Shown piece after piece: positions 1-12,100 of a DNA stretch of 64,000 nucleotides. Position 1 is the stretch's first letter. Each line of letters starts with the position of its first letter. The DNA lies in contig RQTK01000020.1 of the NCBI GenBank assembly GCA_003991915.1, positions 493,250 through 557,249 of the forward strand. The letters are read 5' to 3'. Position numbers and translations under genes: made by a program. Under the pieces are notes generated by a model. It was not told the origin of the DNA. It searched no databases and saw nothing but the letters and a program-made list of their open reading frames with translations. The DNA is from Elysia chlorotica (taxonomy: Eukaryota; Mollusca; Gastropoda; Plakobranchidae).

Positions 1-128
1 TGATTTCTAACTCGAGACGTAAATTTAGAGGGGAAGAAAGACTTACTTCAAAATGATAAAAATGATTGGTTTATGCAATTTAACACTAAATAAGGTAAAA
101 ACTGTGTTTACCTTTCTCCTTACCCTCA

Positions 129-267
129 ACTTCCTCTGCATTTTCTCTCTATTTCCATCTCTCTGTTTTTCTCACTTTCTTTTCTCTATCTCTCTTTGCA
201 TCTCTCTCCCTTCTCTCTCTCCCTCTCTCTCTGTCTGTATATCTCTCTGTCTCTCTCTGTCTCTCTT

Positions 268-298
<31 letters not shown>

Positions 299-370
299 AT
301 TTCCATCCCTCTGGGCTCGAATATTTTCAGACCCTCTACCTCTCCCTATCTCCCCCTCTCGCCCCCAACA
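129..370. repeat. CT-rich low-complexity tract
   Basis: Mixed (CT)n and (CTGT)n pyrimidine tract. The open frames across it (53-499 and both-strand shadows) are low-complexity Ser/Leu or Arg/Glu strings. Confidence 0.9.
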
Positions 371-862
371 CATCATTCTATTTTCCTTAATAGACGCCGG
401 TTTTGTTTTTGTATTCTATTACTTTCCTTCTTGTCTACGCCGTGTTCGTCGCTAAATTACTGTACTGTTTTCCTTCCTTTTCCCGCCCTGATCGAGTAAT
501 CTTATTTTTGTTGTGGGGTTCCTCTGTTGGCGACAACTCCCTCAGTCTGTTAGTTTTTTCGTTAGATTAGTGACTACTATGTTGGTCTTTTCCACCTCTA
601 GGGGCTTTATCTGCGACAAACAGGTCTTGAAAGGATCTAAAATGTCTACACTAACGTATTTTCTTAATCTTCCGCCCAGACGCAATAATAGATTCACACT
701 CTCCAAACCATTCCGAAAATAGATTCTGGCTCTTAATGATTAATCAAATGAGGAAAATATGTTTTAGTTCACAAACTCATTATTAAAGCTAACTCTATTT
801 CCTTTTGATAACAGAATTCTTTACACGTTTCTCAAATTAACTATAGACCCACGCCATTCCTT

Positions 863-1006
863 ATGAAAATTAAAACAAAATTGAAAGGCTGATTTCTAAC
901 TATATAAATAAATTTCTCTCTCTCTCTCTCTCTCAAAGGTGTGTGTGTGTATTAAATTTATTTATATAGTTAGAAATCGGCCTTTCAATTTTGTTTTAAT
1001 TTTCAT
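863..1006. repeat. Hairpin (53-bp inverted repeat) with a microsatellite loop
   Basis: The left arm 863-915 and right arm 954-1006 are reverse complements with a single mismatch. The 38-bp loop consists of a (CT)n tract, caaag and a GTGTGTG tract. Similar wording, tgatttctaact followed by taaattt, also opens the window (1-27), suggesting a second, partial copy of the same MITE-like unit. Confidence 0.8.
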
Positions 1007-1566
1007 CTACTTCCGCTTTAGGATCCTCTATTGATCAACAGGTGCTGCCACCTGTCGGATCAAGGGCCATATTATCTGAGAGAGAGAGAGAGAGATCTTT
1101 CTGTTTCATTTATTGTTTTTGATGTATTTTCTCAAACGTGTTCCCAGACGTCATGATTCACACTCGCCACACCTGTTTTCTTCCACAATCTATATTATTA
1201 AAGTAGAACCAGTCTCTGTCCTACGAATAGTTTTTTTTTTCGATAGAGTCCCTTCCAAAGTTTCCTAACTTACGTAAAGGAAATGTCACGTTTTCTCAAA
1301 ATGTATACTAATCCACATAGAGCTCCCTATTCTATTTCTAAACATTTCTTTAACTTTCACAATTCTCTATATGATTATTGAAGATGGGCATGGCATTTTT
1401 TAAATGTTTTTATAAATAAAATACACAATATATCCAACGCGTTATAGTTACCCCTCGATGAAGCCGACACATATTATTACATAATTTCCAATCTATGAGG
1501 TCAAGTAAAAGTGTGGTAAAACTCAATGATTGTGTTACGGTACCTTTTTTTAAAAAAAAAATCCAT

Positions 1567-1567
1567 G

Positions 1568-1649
<82 letters not shown>

Positions 1650-1662
1650 CATCTATCTATCT
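1567..1662. repeat. (CTAT)n microsatellite
   Basis: About 22 nearly uninterrupted tetranucleotide units. Confidence 0.95.
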
Positions 1663-1801
1663 CGCTCTATCGCCCTCATAATGTCTTTTCGCCTTTTTCT
1701 CATTTTGTGTACTGTTCCATGTGTGAAAAACAGTGGATTTTTTTAAAAAAAGGTAGGAGAGGGAAAGAAAGAAAGAGAAAGAGAAAGAGAAACTTAGAGG
1801 T

Positions 1802-2053
1802 ATGGGCTTAGACATAAATCGAGACAGTGACAAAGAAAAAAGAAACAAAAAGAAGAGATGGAGAGAGAAAGAGAGAAAGTAAGATGGATAAAAAATACCA
1901 CGAGAGAAAGAGAGCAAAACAAAAAGGGATGGGCTTAGACATAAATCGAGACAGTGACAAAGAAAAAAGAAACAAAAAGAAGAGATGGAGAGAGAAAGAG
2001 AGAAAGTAAGATGGATAAAAAATACCACGAGAGAAAGAGAGCAAAACAAAAAA
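1802..2053. repeat. Identical tandem duplication, 127-bp period
   Basis: A purine-rich unit starting atgggcttagacataaatcg occurs at 1802 and again at 1929 with no difference over about 125 bp. It inflates an open frame on the minus strand (1657-2226) that is otherwise a translation of GA-rich DNA. Identity this high means a recent duplication or an assembly artefact. Confidence 0.85.
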
Positions 2054-2059
2054 TGAGAA

Positions 2060-4330
2060 AAAGAAATCGACACAGAAGCAGAGATAGATATATGAAGATA
2101 AAAATCTAATTCAGTAAATCGCACTTTTATCCTTGAGAAAATCCGTTGACTCTCTGGATGACGGCCTAATGACCTTTGAAGATTACTGAAAAAACAGCAA
2201 CAACAAAGAAAGAAACAATCAAACAATAAACAAGAAACAGAAAATACGTTGTGTAAGCATCACAAATCAAACGCTACTCGGCCATGATTTTTTTTTGTGT
2301 GCTTTGTTTATCAATAAACTCAGCGTTCTCTAAGATAGAATTAATCCCTGTAATCCCTCAATTCTTGCCCTTTTCCTCTTTTTGCTCAATGAGAGTTACG
2401 GTAGAAGTGCGCGAAGACACAGTATTTTGCCAGCATTGCTCATAAAATCGCACTATTTTTTGGGTTTTCCAAAATTCATATATTTTGAACCAATAAAGAA
2501 AGAATACCAATTTTTTCAGATTTGAAAACGCCAGTTTTTCATCTTTTGAATAAACTTTCTATTTTACCGCTTTCATTCGTTACGTTAAAATATTGTTTGC
2601 TTTCTTTTTGAAAGATGTGGCTTACAGTTTTTAATGAACTCTAAAAATGCAGAAACCCCTAGCAGGAAGTTGCGCGTAAAAAAAGGCGCAGCAAAGTAGA
2701 GCAAAAGCTGCGGTTGGAAAAATCCGAATAAAAATAACAAAAGAACACTACAATAAAAACGGAATAATAAAACTGAGGAAGCAATGGAATAAAAATAACC
2801 AAAAACAAAAGCGAAAGTTGGATTTCCATGTATTTAAAATGTAGCAAAGACGGGTGAATACAAAATAAACAAAAAGAGATTACAATTTTACATTTACAAA
2901 TTTATTTTAATTTCCTTCCCATACATTAATCAGTTATAAGACCTGACAAATGTTACAACAAGCTATAAGTACTGCAAATTCTATTACTTTAAGTTCCATG
3001 AATGATGTGATTTATATTTTTTTCTAATATTGAAATGTTGGTACAAGTATCAAATAACTTAATTGTATGTATAGTTCGCCGTTATGGCTAAAATCATATG
3101 ACCTTTTTTATGTGCTAGGTCTGTTACATACAGACTTTGATGATTATGGCTCTCCATTTTTTTGTTACCATTTTACTTGATGAATGCATTAATAATATTT
3201 TTTTCCTAGCTGTGCACCTGTTCAGACTGTATTTTGTGGACATCGTTTTTCTGCTTTTCTTTCTTTCTCTTTTCCACATATTGTGTAGTTTTCTAGGCAT
3301 CTGCTCGTTTTTTGTGCTCATGGAATTTAGCAGTCTGTATCTGTAGCTTTTGAGCAATACATTTCCGAATTTCGAGATAATTATACCTCTTTATCATTTG
3401 TTTTGTTGTTCTTCTTTTCTTGGCAGTTTGATAGATGTCATGTACCTCATTTCTACAGCTTCTAGTCATTTCTCTTCTCTAGGTCTATGGTACAAATCTA
3501 CTTTTCACATGCTTATAGACGTCTAGAATATGTAGTAGGCCACACATAGGCTTTTAGGGTATTAACTTTGCTGCTAACCTTTTATGTTTGTTTGTGAAGA
3601 TGCACTTCATTTTGGTAAATGTGCATTTTTATAAAAAGTGTCTCCTTTTTTAATTCCTTTAACGAGATCCACAATTTGAAAAGCATATTTTTTTAAACAT
3701 TCCCTACATCCATATCCGTATAATAATGATTCTGATCATCATATGAACCTTTCTACATCTTGTATAGATCTAGACTAAAACACTCTGGCTTTCCTTGAAA
3801 TCCCACATCTCGTTTTTCCGCGACAAGTCAGCTGTAAATGAAGTTATATCTGTCTGAAAGGGAAAAAAAACAACAACAACAACAAAACAAAACAACAACA
3901 ACTAAACCAAGAGTCGCCCTCATTTCCGGAACAAGGGAGCTAAGTAATGACGTCCTGATTGACATCGTTTAAAGTGGAAGGAGGAAAGAGGGTGTAGGCG
4001 GTTGCATTTTCTCTAGATTATTCATGTCCTTTTAAGAGCAAAAACCGCAGATTTCTATTATAAGTAAATAAAGGAAAAGGACAAACTTATTTCCCTTGTT
4101 CACATTCCTATGTTTAGAGTAATGTTTCCGCTGTTTTTCTCACTATGTTTACTTGCGTTGCTGCCTCTTTACGACTTCTTCTTTATAAGAGTTCTATTAT
4201 GTTTCTTGTCATGCGTTAATCTTTAGGAGCCTGCCTTAACTAACCTGATTTGCAAGTCTGTCTGATCTCTGGTTTTTTCCCTTTTTCGAGACCCCCCCTC
4301 CCCAAAAAAAAACCCCACAGAAAACAAAAC
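2060..4330. other. No recognised gene
   Basis: AT-rich. On the minus strand 3124-3520 reads as Lys/Arg-rich fragments with stops, which could be an old element, but no family motif is seen. Confidence 0.5.
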
Positions 4331-4332
4331 AA

Positions 4333-4395
<63 letters not shown>

Positions 4396-4396
4396 C
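4333..4396. repeat. (CAA)n microsatellite
   Basis: A pure run of about 21 units. The minus-strand poly-Val frame (4223-4525) is its translation. Confidence 0.95.
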
Positions 4397-4718
4397 TGAT
4401 TGAAAACTTTTGTTATCTATGTTGTTAATTTGGCCAATCTTGTTTTTGTACATAATAATTGCTTTTTTAGGAACCAAAGGCTCTTCTTCTAATTTAAATG
4501 ATAGGCTGCGAAATAATATCTTCATAATCCTTTAAAAATTCAATTTACCCGCTTTCACGTTCTCTGTGTCTCTGTCCATCTATTTCGCTCTGTCTACTCT
4601 TTTTTCTGTATATCATGCTGTCTATTTTTATCGTATGTCTATATCTGTTTGTTTGCCCATTTGTTGGTCTGTGAGTCTGTTTTTCTCTATATCTCTTTGT
4701 CACTCTGTCACTCTCTGC

Positions 4719-4729
<11 letters not shown>

Positions 4730-4783
<54 letters not shown>

Positions 4784-5055
4784 ATCTCTGCCTAACAGCC
4801 TGTCTCATTGCCTGTGTGTCTCTGTCTCAGACCGCCTGTCTGTCCGTCTGTCTATCTGTTTGTCTGTCTCTCTCTCCCACTCTCTGTCTTCCGCCCAACG
4901 TCACTCCCTCTCTTTCTCTCTCTCTCTCTCCATCCCTTTCTATCGCTCTCTCTTCTTGTAACTTATGCACAACAACCAACAACAACAAACATAACAACAG
5001 CAGCAACAACAACAACAAAAACAAAAACAGCAACAACAAAAACAACAACACCATC
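4730..5055. repeat. Compound (CT)n / CTGT / (CAA)n tract
   Basis: (CT)n at 4730-4778, CT/CTGT-rich to 4955, then interrupted (CAA)n at 4973-5055. Confidence 0.9.
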
Positions 5056-5349
5056 ACTCCCATATCATCGCTCGAGTGGGTTATCAATCTCTATCAATTT
5101 CACCTAATGTCATAATCTATGACCATTGTAGCCTATCTTAAACAAGAATCGATCACAATCAAAACAATTACATCACGATGGTTATAGCATTTCCTGCATT
5201 TTACGGGCACCCAGGAGAACAATGAAACGTTGATGGCATAATTCACGTTTCTGGCTCTTCAGATTATTATAGAAGAGAACAAATTCCACTCAGGTTAATT
5301 AAACCGCAAATTTCACAAACAGCACAAATTTTCAACACTCAGTGGCGTT

Positions 5350-5704
5350 CAAAGAAAAGTTTGATTGCCAATTAGGATCATTCCGCCGTTAAAATCACGC
5401 ACCAGCTATAACAACATGTCCCGGGTTTTGGCTTTTTTTTTTTTGCCTTCCTGCTGGGATAAACAGGCCTAATCAAAATCTGGCCACATAAGTTGGTATT
5501 TCGTACCTACAAAATCATAAATTCCGATAAAATTCTTTTTTCGATATTGCTAGGATAAAGAGCAACTTATGTGGCCAGATTTTGATTAGGCCTGTTTATC
5601 CCAGCAGGAAGGCAAAAAAAAAAAGCCAAAACCCGGGACATGTTATAGCTGGTGCGTGATTTTAACGGCGGAATGATCCTAATTGGCAATCAAACTTTTC
5701 TTTG
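5350..5704. mobile_element. Near-perfect foldback element with arms of about 145 bp
   Basis: The left arm (5350-5495) and right arm (5563-5704) are exact reverse complements apart from one extra AAC and one extra T in a T12/A11 tract on the left. The spacer is 67 bp (5496-5562). The outer termini are caaagaaaag / cttttctttg. No coding potential is seen and no clear target-site duplication could be identified. The near identity of the arms means the inversion arose recently or is kept identical by conversion. It could be a foldback transposon or MITE, or an inverted duplication produced by template switching. Confidence 0.85.
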
Positions 5705-6230
5705 GAAGTTTTGAAAAAGATGTATGCTAACACGGCCAAACAATATCCAACTGGAATGTTTGTATTGTGCACGTTACTGATTTGTGTGTGTGTGTGGAAG
5801 AATCTTAAGAAATTTAAACTTACTTGAGATTTGTTTCAAATCAACGGTGGTAACGTCAGTGGTGATTAATAATGATTATTTTCACTGATTATGACGATAA
5901 CACAAATACCAACAAATATAATTATAAAAGTTGTGAACCAAAAATTTAATAAAATTATATAATCGTGTTAAGACTGGCAAAGATTCACAAACTAGAGAAA
6001 ACCAGTAGCGATTTATCGGACTACTGCCCACATAATAATATGAGGTGACACATCCGCTAAAGCGAAATATTGGCTTTGCCACTGTGTGTATCCCCCCAAA
6101 AAAATCTATGGCATGGCTTAGAACGAAAAAATACAAGAACGAGTTCGCTATAAATTGGTAGTTGTTTGTCACACAAAGAGTGTCAATCTTGCCTCATGAT
6201 ACATAGTCTTTGACAGGGAAAATCAGGTTG

Positions 6231-6233
<3 letters not shown>

Positions 6234-6286
<53 letters not shown>

Positions 6287-6295
6287 GAGAGAGTG
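6234..6295. repeat. (GA)n microsatellite closing duplication copy A
   Basis: Nearly pure GA run directly after aatcaggttgaaa. The same junction recurs at 7027 in copy B. Confidence 0.9.
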
Positions 6296-6616
6296 TGTAC
6301 AAATCATTAAAACTTACTTGAACATCTTTTTAATGACGATAATTACGTTGATAGTGATGAATAGTTATAACCTACAATGACAATGGCGAAAATATCAACA
6401 ATTTCTATAATAAAAATAACATGAAGAAATAAAAAAAACACTATCAATGGACATAATTACGGTATGCGTGGGAGAGGAAAAAGGAAAAAAAAATAAACAA
6501 CAAGGAAAACAGTAGCGATGACTCAAACTACTCTTCACATAATTATAGGAGGTGACAGATCCCCTAAAGCGAAATAATGGCTTTGCCACTGAAAGTCTAC
6601 CCAGAATAAATCCGTG

Positions 6617-6925
6617 GCCTGACCAAACCTTCCAATAATCTGCGATACCTCAGGTTTGAGGATTCTTTTTCTGGCTCCTTCATATTCTGTGTTAATCGCT
6701 CAGACTCTGTGTCAGAGCCTCATACCCTTATCTTTGCACTTGGTGGATGAACTCCTATTGCTTTCCATAAGATAAAATCAATGGCGTTTGCCAGCAGCAG
6801 ACGACAAAGTGTTGATGGCAACAGAATCTACGAGACAAAAGAGAGAAGGCAAAGGCAGGGAATTGCAAGTGCGTTCTTTCTTGCGCCTTATGTTGAAGAG
6901 GCAATTATTGAGAAGGATTACAAGA
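6617..6925. other. Segment unique to copy B of the duplication
   Basis: It is absent from copy A. It holds a short open frame of 59 codons starting at ATG 6782 (+), with no recognisable product. It is either an insertion into copy B or a deletion from copy A. Confidence 0.5.
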
Positions 6926-7026
6926 GAGAAAAAAACCCCACAAGAACGAGATCGTTATAAGTTGGCGGTTGGTTGAGTGTCAATCTTGCTTTATGATACA
7001 AAGTCTTTGACAGGGAGAATCAGGTT

Positions 7027-7077
<51 letters not shown>

Positions 7078-7159
7078 GAGACATAGAGGGATGGAGAGAT
7101 AGAGAGAAGGGGTGAGACTGAGAGAGAGATGAAAGAAAGAGAGAGACAGGGGTGAGAAA

Positions 7160-7212
<53 letters not shown>

Positions 7213-7371
7213 TGAGCGAAAGATCATTATGAATAGGGAGTGTAAAACACGAGAGTGGTATAGAAAGAGGAAAAAGAGTGTGGACAAGCTAAATACTTGA
7301 TCTGACAACGTACAGACAAACATAAAGAAAAAATGGTGGAAAAGTAAAGGAGAACGACGCAGCGAGCGAGC

Positions 7372-7417
<46 letters not shown>

Positions 7418-7565
7418 GACAGACAGACAGACAGAATATGTGTGAGAGAGATAAAGAAAGGAGGGATACGGAGGCAAGAAACAGCGACACAGACAAAAAA
7501 AAGAGATGCAGGAAAAGTTAGGCAGAGACACAAAGAATGGATTTTCAAACGAATTGAAAGACAGA
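7027..7565. repeat. GA-rich tract with (GA)n and (CAGA)n blocks
   Basis: (GA)n at 7029-7063, 7160-7204 and 7370-7412, CAGA at 7415-7435, mixed purines between. The long minus-strand frames are Ser/Leu low complexity. Confidence 0.9.
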
Positions 7566-8321
7566 CGCACAAGCAGCAGACACAAGAGCAAAGAATCTAG
7601 AAGCAACGAAAGAGAAAAAGAGACGAATGCATAAGGCTGCAGACTTGCCTGGTAGTGACATTAATATCTAAGCCGGTTGTTGTGACTTTTCATTTTGTTT
7701 AGTTTTGTGGGTGGCAATGTGTATGCTCCAACTTGTTGAAGACTTGTGAGGCGAAAACAGCTTTAACAAGCAGGTCCTTTTTAACTACAGAACATTTTCA
7801 GAAGAAAACTGATTCGCACAAATTTCAGCTTTTCAGTATGTACAATGCATTTATGCATTTATATTTGAGTATTAGTAGATCGTCCATAAACATAGGGAGG
7901 TTCTCATCTCTCTCTCTTTCTCTTCAGGTTTAACGTCTCCTAAGTTCCCCTGGAGGGTCCTATACGGCGACAGGCGGCTTTGAAAGAAGACAAAGGCTCA
8001 TAATGAAGGCATACGATGCAAATAAAAAAAAACACCATCTTCCCGAAGCAAAAACAAAACAATAAAACAAACAGAAAAAAACAACAAAACAAACACCCCA
8101 CAACATACCAGGCAATCCATATGACTTGCTTTTATCCACGTCAGCTTAAGGACTTACAATGCAGACAGATCTTCGGAAACTGATGTCCTTTTACCCGGTA
8201 TATCGACTTAACACTGGTCGATATACAAAATAAGGTTGTAAATGTTCTAATATGTATATAGGCAAAAAAATAATGTAAACTCGGATGGACATGCTGATGA
8301 ATGCAGTGCAAAACAAAATTA

Positions 8322-8404
<83 letters not shown>

Positions 8405-9093
8405 NNNNNNNNNNNNNNNNNNNNNNNNNNNNNNNNNNNNNNNNNNNNNNNNNNNNNNNNNNNNNNNNNNNNNNNNNNNNNNNNNNNNNNNNNNNNNNNN
8501 NNNNNNNNNNNNNNNNNNNNNNNNNNNNNNNNNNNNNNNNNNNNNNNNNNNNNNNNNNNNNNNNNNNNNNNNNNNNNNNNNNNNNNNNNNNNNNNNNNNN
8601 NNNNNNNNNNNNNNNNNNNNNNNNNNNNNNNNNNNNNNNNNNNNNNNNNNNNNNNNNNNNNNNNNNNNNNNNNNNNNNNNNNNNNNNNNNNNNNNNNNNN
8701 NNNNNNNNNNNNNNNNNNNNNNNNNNNNNNNNNNNNNNNNNNNNNNNNNNNNNNNNNNNNNNNNNNNNNNNNNNNNNNNNNNNNNNNNNNNNNNNNNNNN
8801 NNNNNNNNNNNNNNNNNNNNNNNNNNNNNNNNNNNNNNNNNNNNNNNNNNNNNNNNNNNNNNNNNNNNNNNNNNNNNNNNNNNNNNNNNNNNNNNNNNNN
8901 NNNNNNNNNNNNNNNNNNNNNNNNNNNNNNNNNNNNNNNNNNNNNNNNNNNNNNNNNNNNNNNNNNNNNNNNNNNNNNNNNNNNNNNNNNNNNNNNNNNN
9001 NNNNNNNNNNNNNNNNNNNNNNNNNNNNNNNNNNNNNNNNNNNNNNNNNNNNNNNNNNNNNNNNNNNNNNNNNNNNNNNNNNNNNNNNNNNNN
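8405..9093. other. Assembly gap (689 N) between (GA)n and (CT)n
   Basis: The left edge is (GA)n (8325-8404) and the right edge (CT)n (9094-9144). Open frames spanning the gap are meaningless. Confidence 0.98.
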
Positions 9094-9144
<51 letters not shown>

Positions 9145-9153
<9 letters not shown>

Positions 9154-12100
9154 TTTTTTCCCTCCGCCCTCTTTGTCTCTAGTTTGTTACCTTCACATTT
9201 CCAGCTCTATCTTTTCGATGATAGGTTGCTTTCTCCTGCTCGTATTCTAATGACAGCCCTTCAATTTAAATAAAATATACATAGCTAACCCTCCTCTGCG
9301 TTAGCCATGACTGTGTTGGGAACGAGGCTAAGTGGTGGTAGGGCGGCAACGAGGCTAAATGGAAATCTTAGAGCGCATGCGCGAGATAAGATTACAGAAG
9401 GAAATCTGCCAACCAAAATACCAATCAAAGTGTCTAATGGTCGCCAAAGATGTATTTAATAAAACTGAGTACTTGTGGGTTTTTATGTAAGTTTGGCAGC
9501 TGTGCAAGGCACGCCCAATCTTCATTAAGTAAGGTTCGCAAAAGCGAGTTTATTGAGTGTGATCGGAACAAATTATCAGTGTCCCATCTTCTTCCCTCAT
9601 GCTGGTGATTTACTGTGTCAGCTCTTACTCGGAAAGGGGTTTGAAGTGGGATGTCTAGCTAGCTGGTTGTAGGCAAGCTGTGAACAAAGATTGTGACGTT
9701 TTGATCATTAATTACTCATGTTGTACAACTCGTGCCAATTGATACTAGTTACATTGAAATATCAAGCAGACAGTGTTTACAAATTTCAGTAGGGGACTAG
9801 AATTTCAAGGTTTTGAGGAGATATAACTTAGAAAGTACAATACTATATTATAGTATTAATATTGTAATGTAATTGTTACAACTATTGAGGCTTAATAAAT
9901 TTCTGCTGACGGTCCCACAAGATATGGAGTTTCGCAGATGCACAAACAGCCCTTCGGAAGTGTACAAAGAGTATCCATTTTCTTTCCGAAAAAAAACTGC
10001 TTGTTTAACGGAATATGGCGGAGAGTTTCGGGAAACTTAAGTATTGTAATTTCTCATGCTCGTCGAACTTTTTTTATTATGCACTAGGGAAAACATCAAT
10101 CGTGAAGGCGTTTTAAGCTTGTTGTCATGGAAAAGAAAATAATGTTTTGTCTTGAACGTGTTCATTCCAGGTGGAATTTTATATTGTGTTTGTGCTTCTG
10201 CGTCACCCCGTGTCCTGTGGATCGTCCTACCAAAAAGGGCCAACATGGGAAGATCAATTTGGGAGGACATTTCCGCTGGATTTCCGGTATAGAAACTGGT
10301 GGTTCAAAATCACCACATCTGGATCTGGTTTTAATTCCTTTTCTTACGCTTGTGATCATAGACACCAGAGAACAATAGAGAGTTCCAAGACACTTAGCAA
10401 GAATGCTGTCTAGCGAAAACATTCTCAATACATGTTTGATAGTTCGATAACTGTTTTTATTGGCTGGAGATAACGATATAGTCTAGTGGTTTCCGTTATT
10501 AAGAAACTAATAAACCAACCAACCAACTAACTAACAAATCAACCAAATCCCAGTCAGGAAGTTCTAGAAATGCGGGTAAGGGGGTAGCTAATAAGTCGCA
10601 ACTATGCAGTCTCAGTAAGAGTAGTGACAGGAGGGCAGGGGCATACTAATTAAAATACGATATTATTCAATGCCACCTTGCACAAGTAGAATGATAATCT
10701 CATTAATCAAAAATTTTCTTTCTAGAGATTAGCGTTTACATGTATTCAATCCGTAAAAAGCATTCTTTAAAAACCCTATAACACGTTGAAGGTTTAGACA
10801 CGTTTATTTAATATTATGCTAAGTCTTTCAGTCTATCTTATACGATCCCTGCACAACACCGAGTTTTCGACTATTGCACCAACATTTCTGTTTGGCCAAG
10901 ATGCTAAGGCCTACACAGCTTTACTGTATGTCAACTTCCCGCCCGGCTTAATGAGAAATACCTTACATAAGAGAAAGCGACTTGGGCCGAGAGTTCTGGC
11001 ATAAAAGTCGATGACCGCATCCTTACCAACTGGTACTATAACCAGAAAAAGCTCGCCAGAAAAGTATTCTATACATGGTTTACTAAACCTATAACAAATA
11101 GGCGTTTTTGTTTTTTAAATTCTTTTCTTATTTTTCGGATCGAGGAAAATGGTCTACAACTTTAGTGCTTTGCAACAATCTCATTAATTTCAGATTTGTC
11201 CATGATAAAACATGGCAATTTGTATCACGTTGTAAAAATTCAACTATTCAAATAAGGTAGATGTTGCTATGGTCTGTTGTAACGGATGAAATTAGATGAA
11301 GCTCCGTATAAAAATCTTAGAGAAACCACGGAGATGCAAAACTAACCAAGAATTGATAGGAGATAGAGAACTGGAGAGCCTCCCTTCGATGGCCCCACCC
11401 TTGATAAACTAGCAGGTGAGCGTTTTTTTATTACACCAACATCTAGGAGCAAGGATGCTCTCTCATACCAAAAGTTATGGTGGTGTATACAGAAATCGAA
11501 GTCTAAACCGGACGTCTTCAAAAGATGAGGCGTATTATCTTTGGATTTTGCCGATTTTAACAATGGGTCATGCTATGTCATAATAAATAAGATATCCAAA
11601 ATATGATGTATTTTTTGTTCAGATATTTTTAATTAGAGTTGGAAAACCTGAAGCGAGGTTCAGAATAAGGTACACCTTTTAACTCTTTTACACTGCACTG
11701 CTGGGAGCATAATCCCCCCCCTCCTTTTCTCCAGCTCATAATTCCCAAAAGAAAATACAATCTTTGATTTGTAAAGAATGGTCGAAATAATCTTCAAAAT
11801 ATTTAGGAGCTCACAATTAGTTTTCAGGTGCAATGTCGCTTCTGATCGTAAGGGCTAAAAGTGCTCTCGAGGTATCGTTCCTTCCAGTGATAAACATTAT
11901 TTAATAATGATGATGAAAAATATTGTTACTTGGTTCAAAGAGTTCTTAGTCTTTTTTATTTAGTTTTTGGAAACTTCGGTTTCATACATAAATAAATTCA
12001 CGTTTTGGAAATAACTAGCTTAAAAAAAATCTTTAAATAGATTTGGAAAGTGCAGAATACGCTACTTTGCCCAAAAAAACAAAAAAAACAACAACAACAA

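Larger units (their letters stand above)
5815..7070. repeat. Diverged tandem duplication ending in (GA)n
   Basis: Copy A (5815-6297) and copy B (6306-7070) share, in order, taaa(a)cttacttga, a block with aggtgaca.atcc.ctaaagcg, ggctttgccactg, caagaacgag.tcg.tataa, gtgtcaatcttgc, and tctttgacaggg followed by (GA)n. Copy B has about 300 extra bp (6617-6925). Similar minus-strand open frames in the two copies (5882-6172 and 6395-6589) reflect the duplication rather than proven coding. Confidence 0.75.

Noticed and set aside
53-499. 148-codon open frame at the left edge
   Set aside because: Mostly a translation of a CT-rich tract, with equally long frames in other phases and on the other strand.
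3124-3520. Lys/Arg-rich minus-strand reading as a transposon protein
   Set aside because: Interrupted by stops, and no family motif could be identified.
6991-7606. Overlapping minus-strand frames up to 193 codons
   Set aside because: Ser/Leu strings from (GA)n read in all three frames; no domain.
8285-9250. 321-codon frame
   Set aside because: It runs through 689 N and two dinucleotide arrays.
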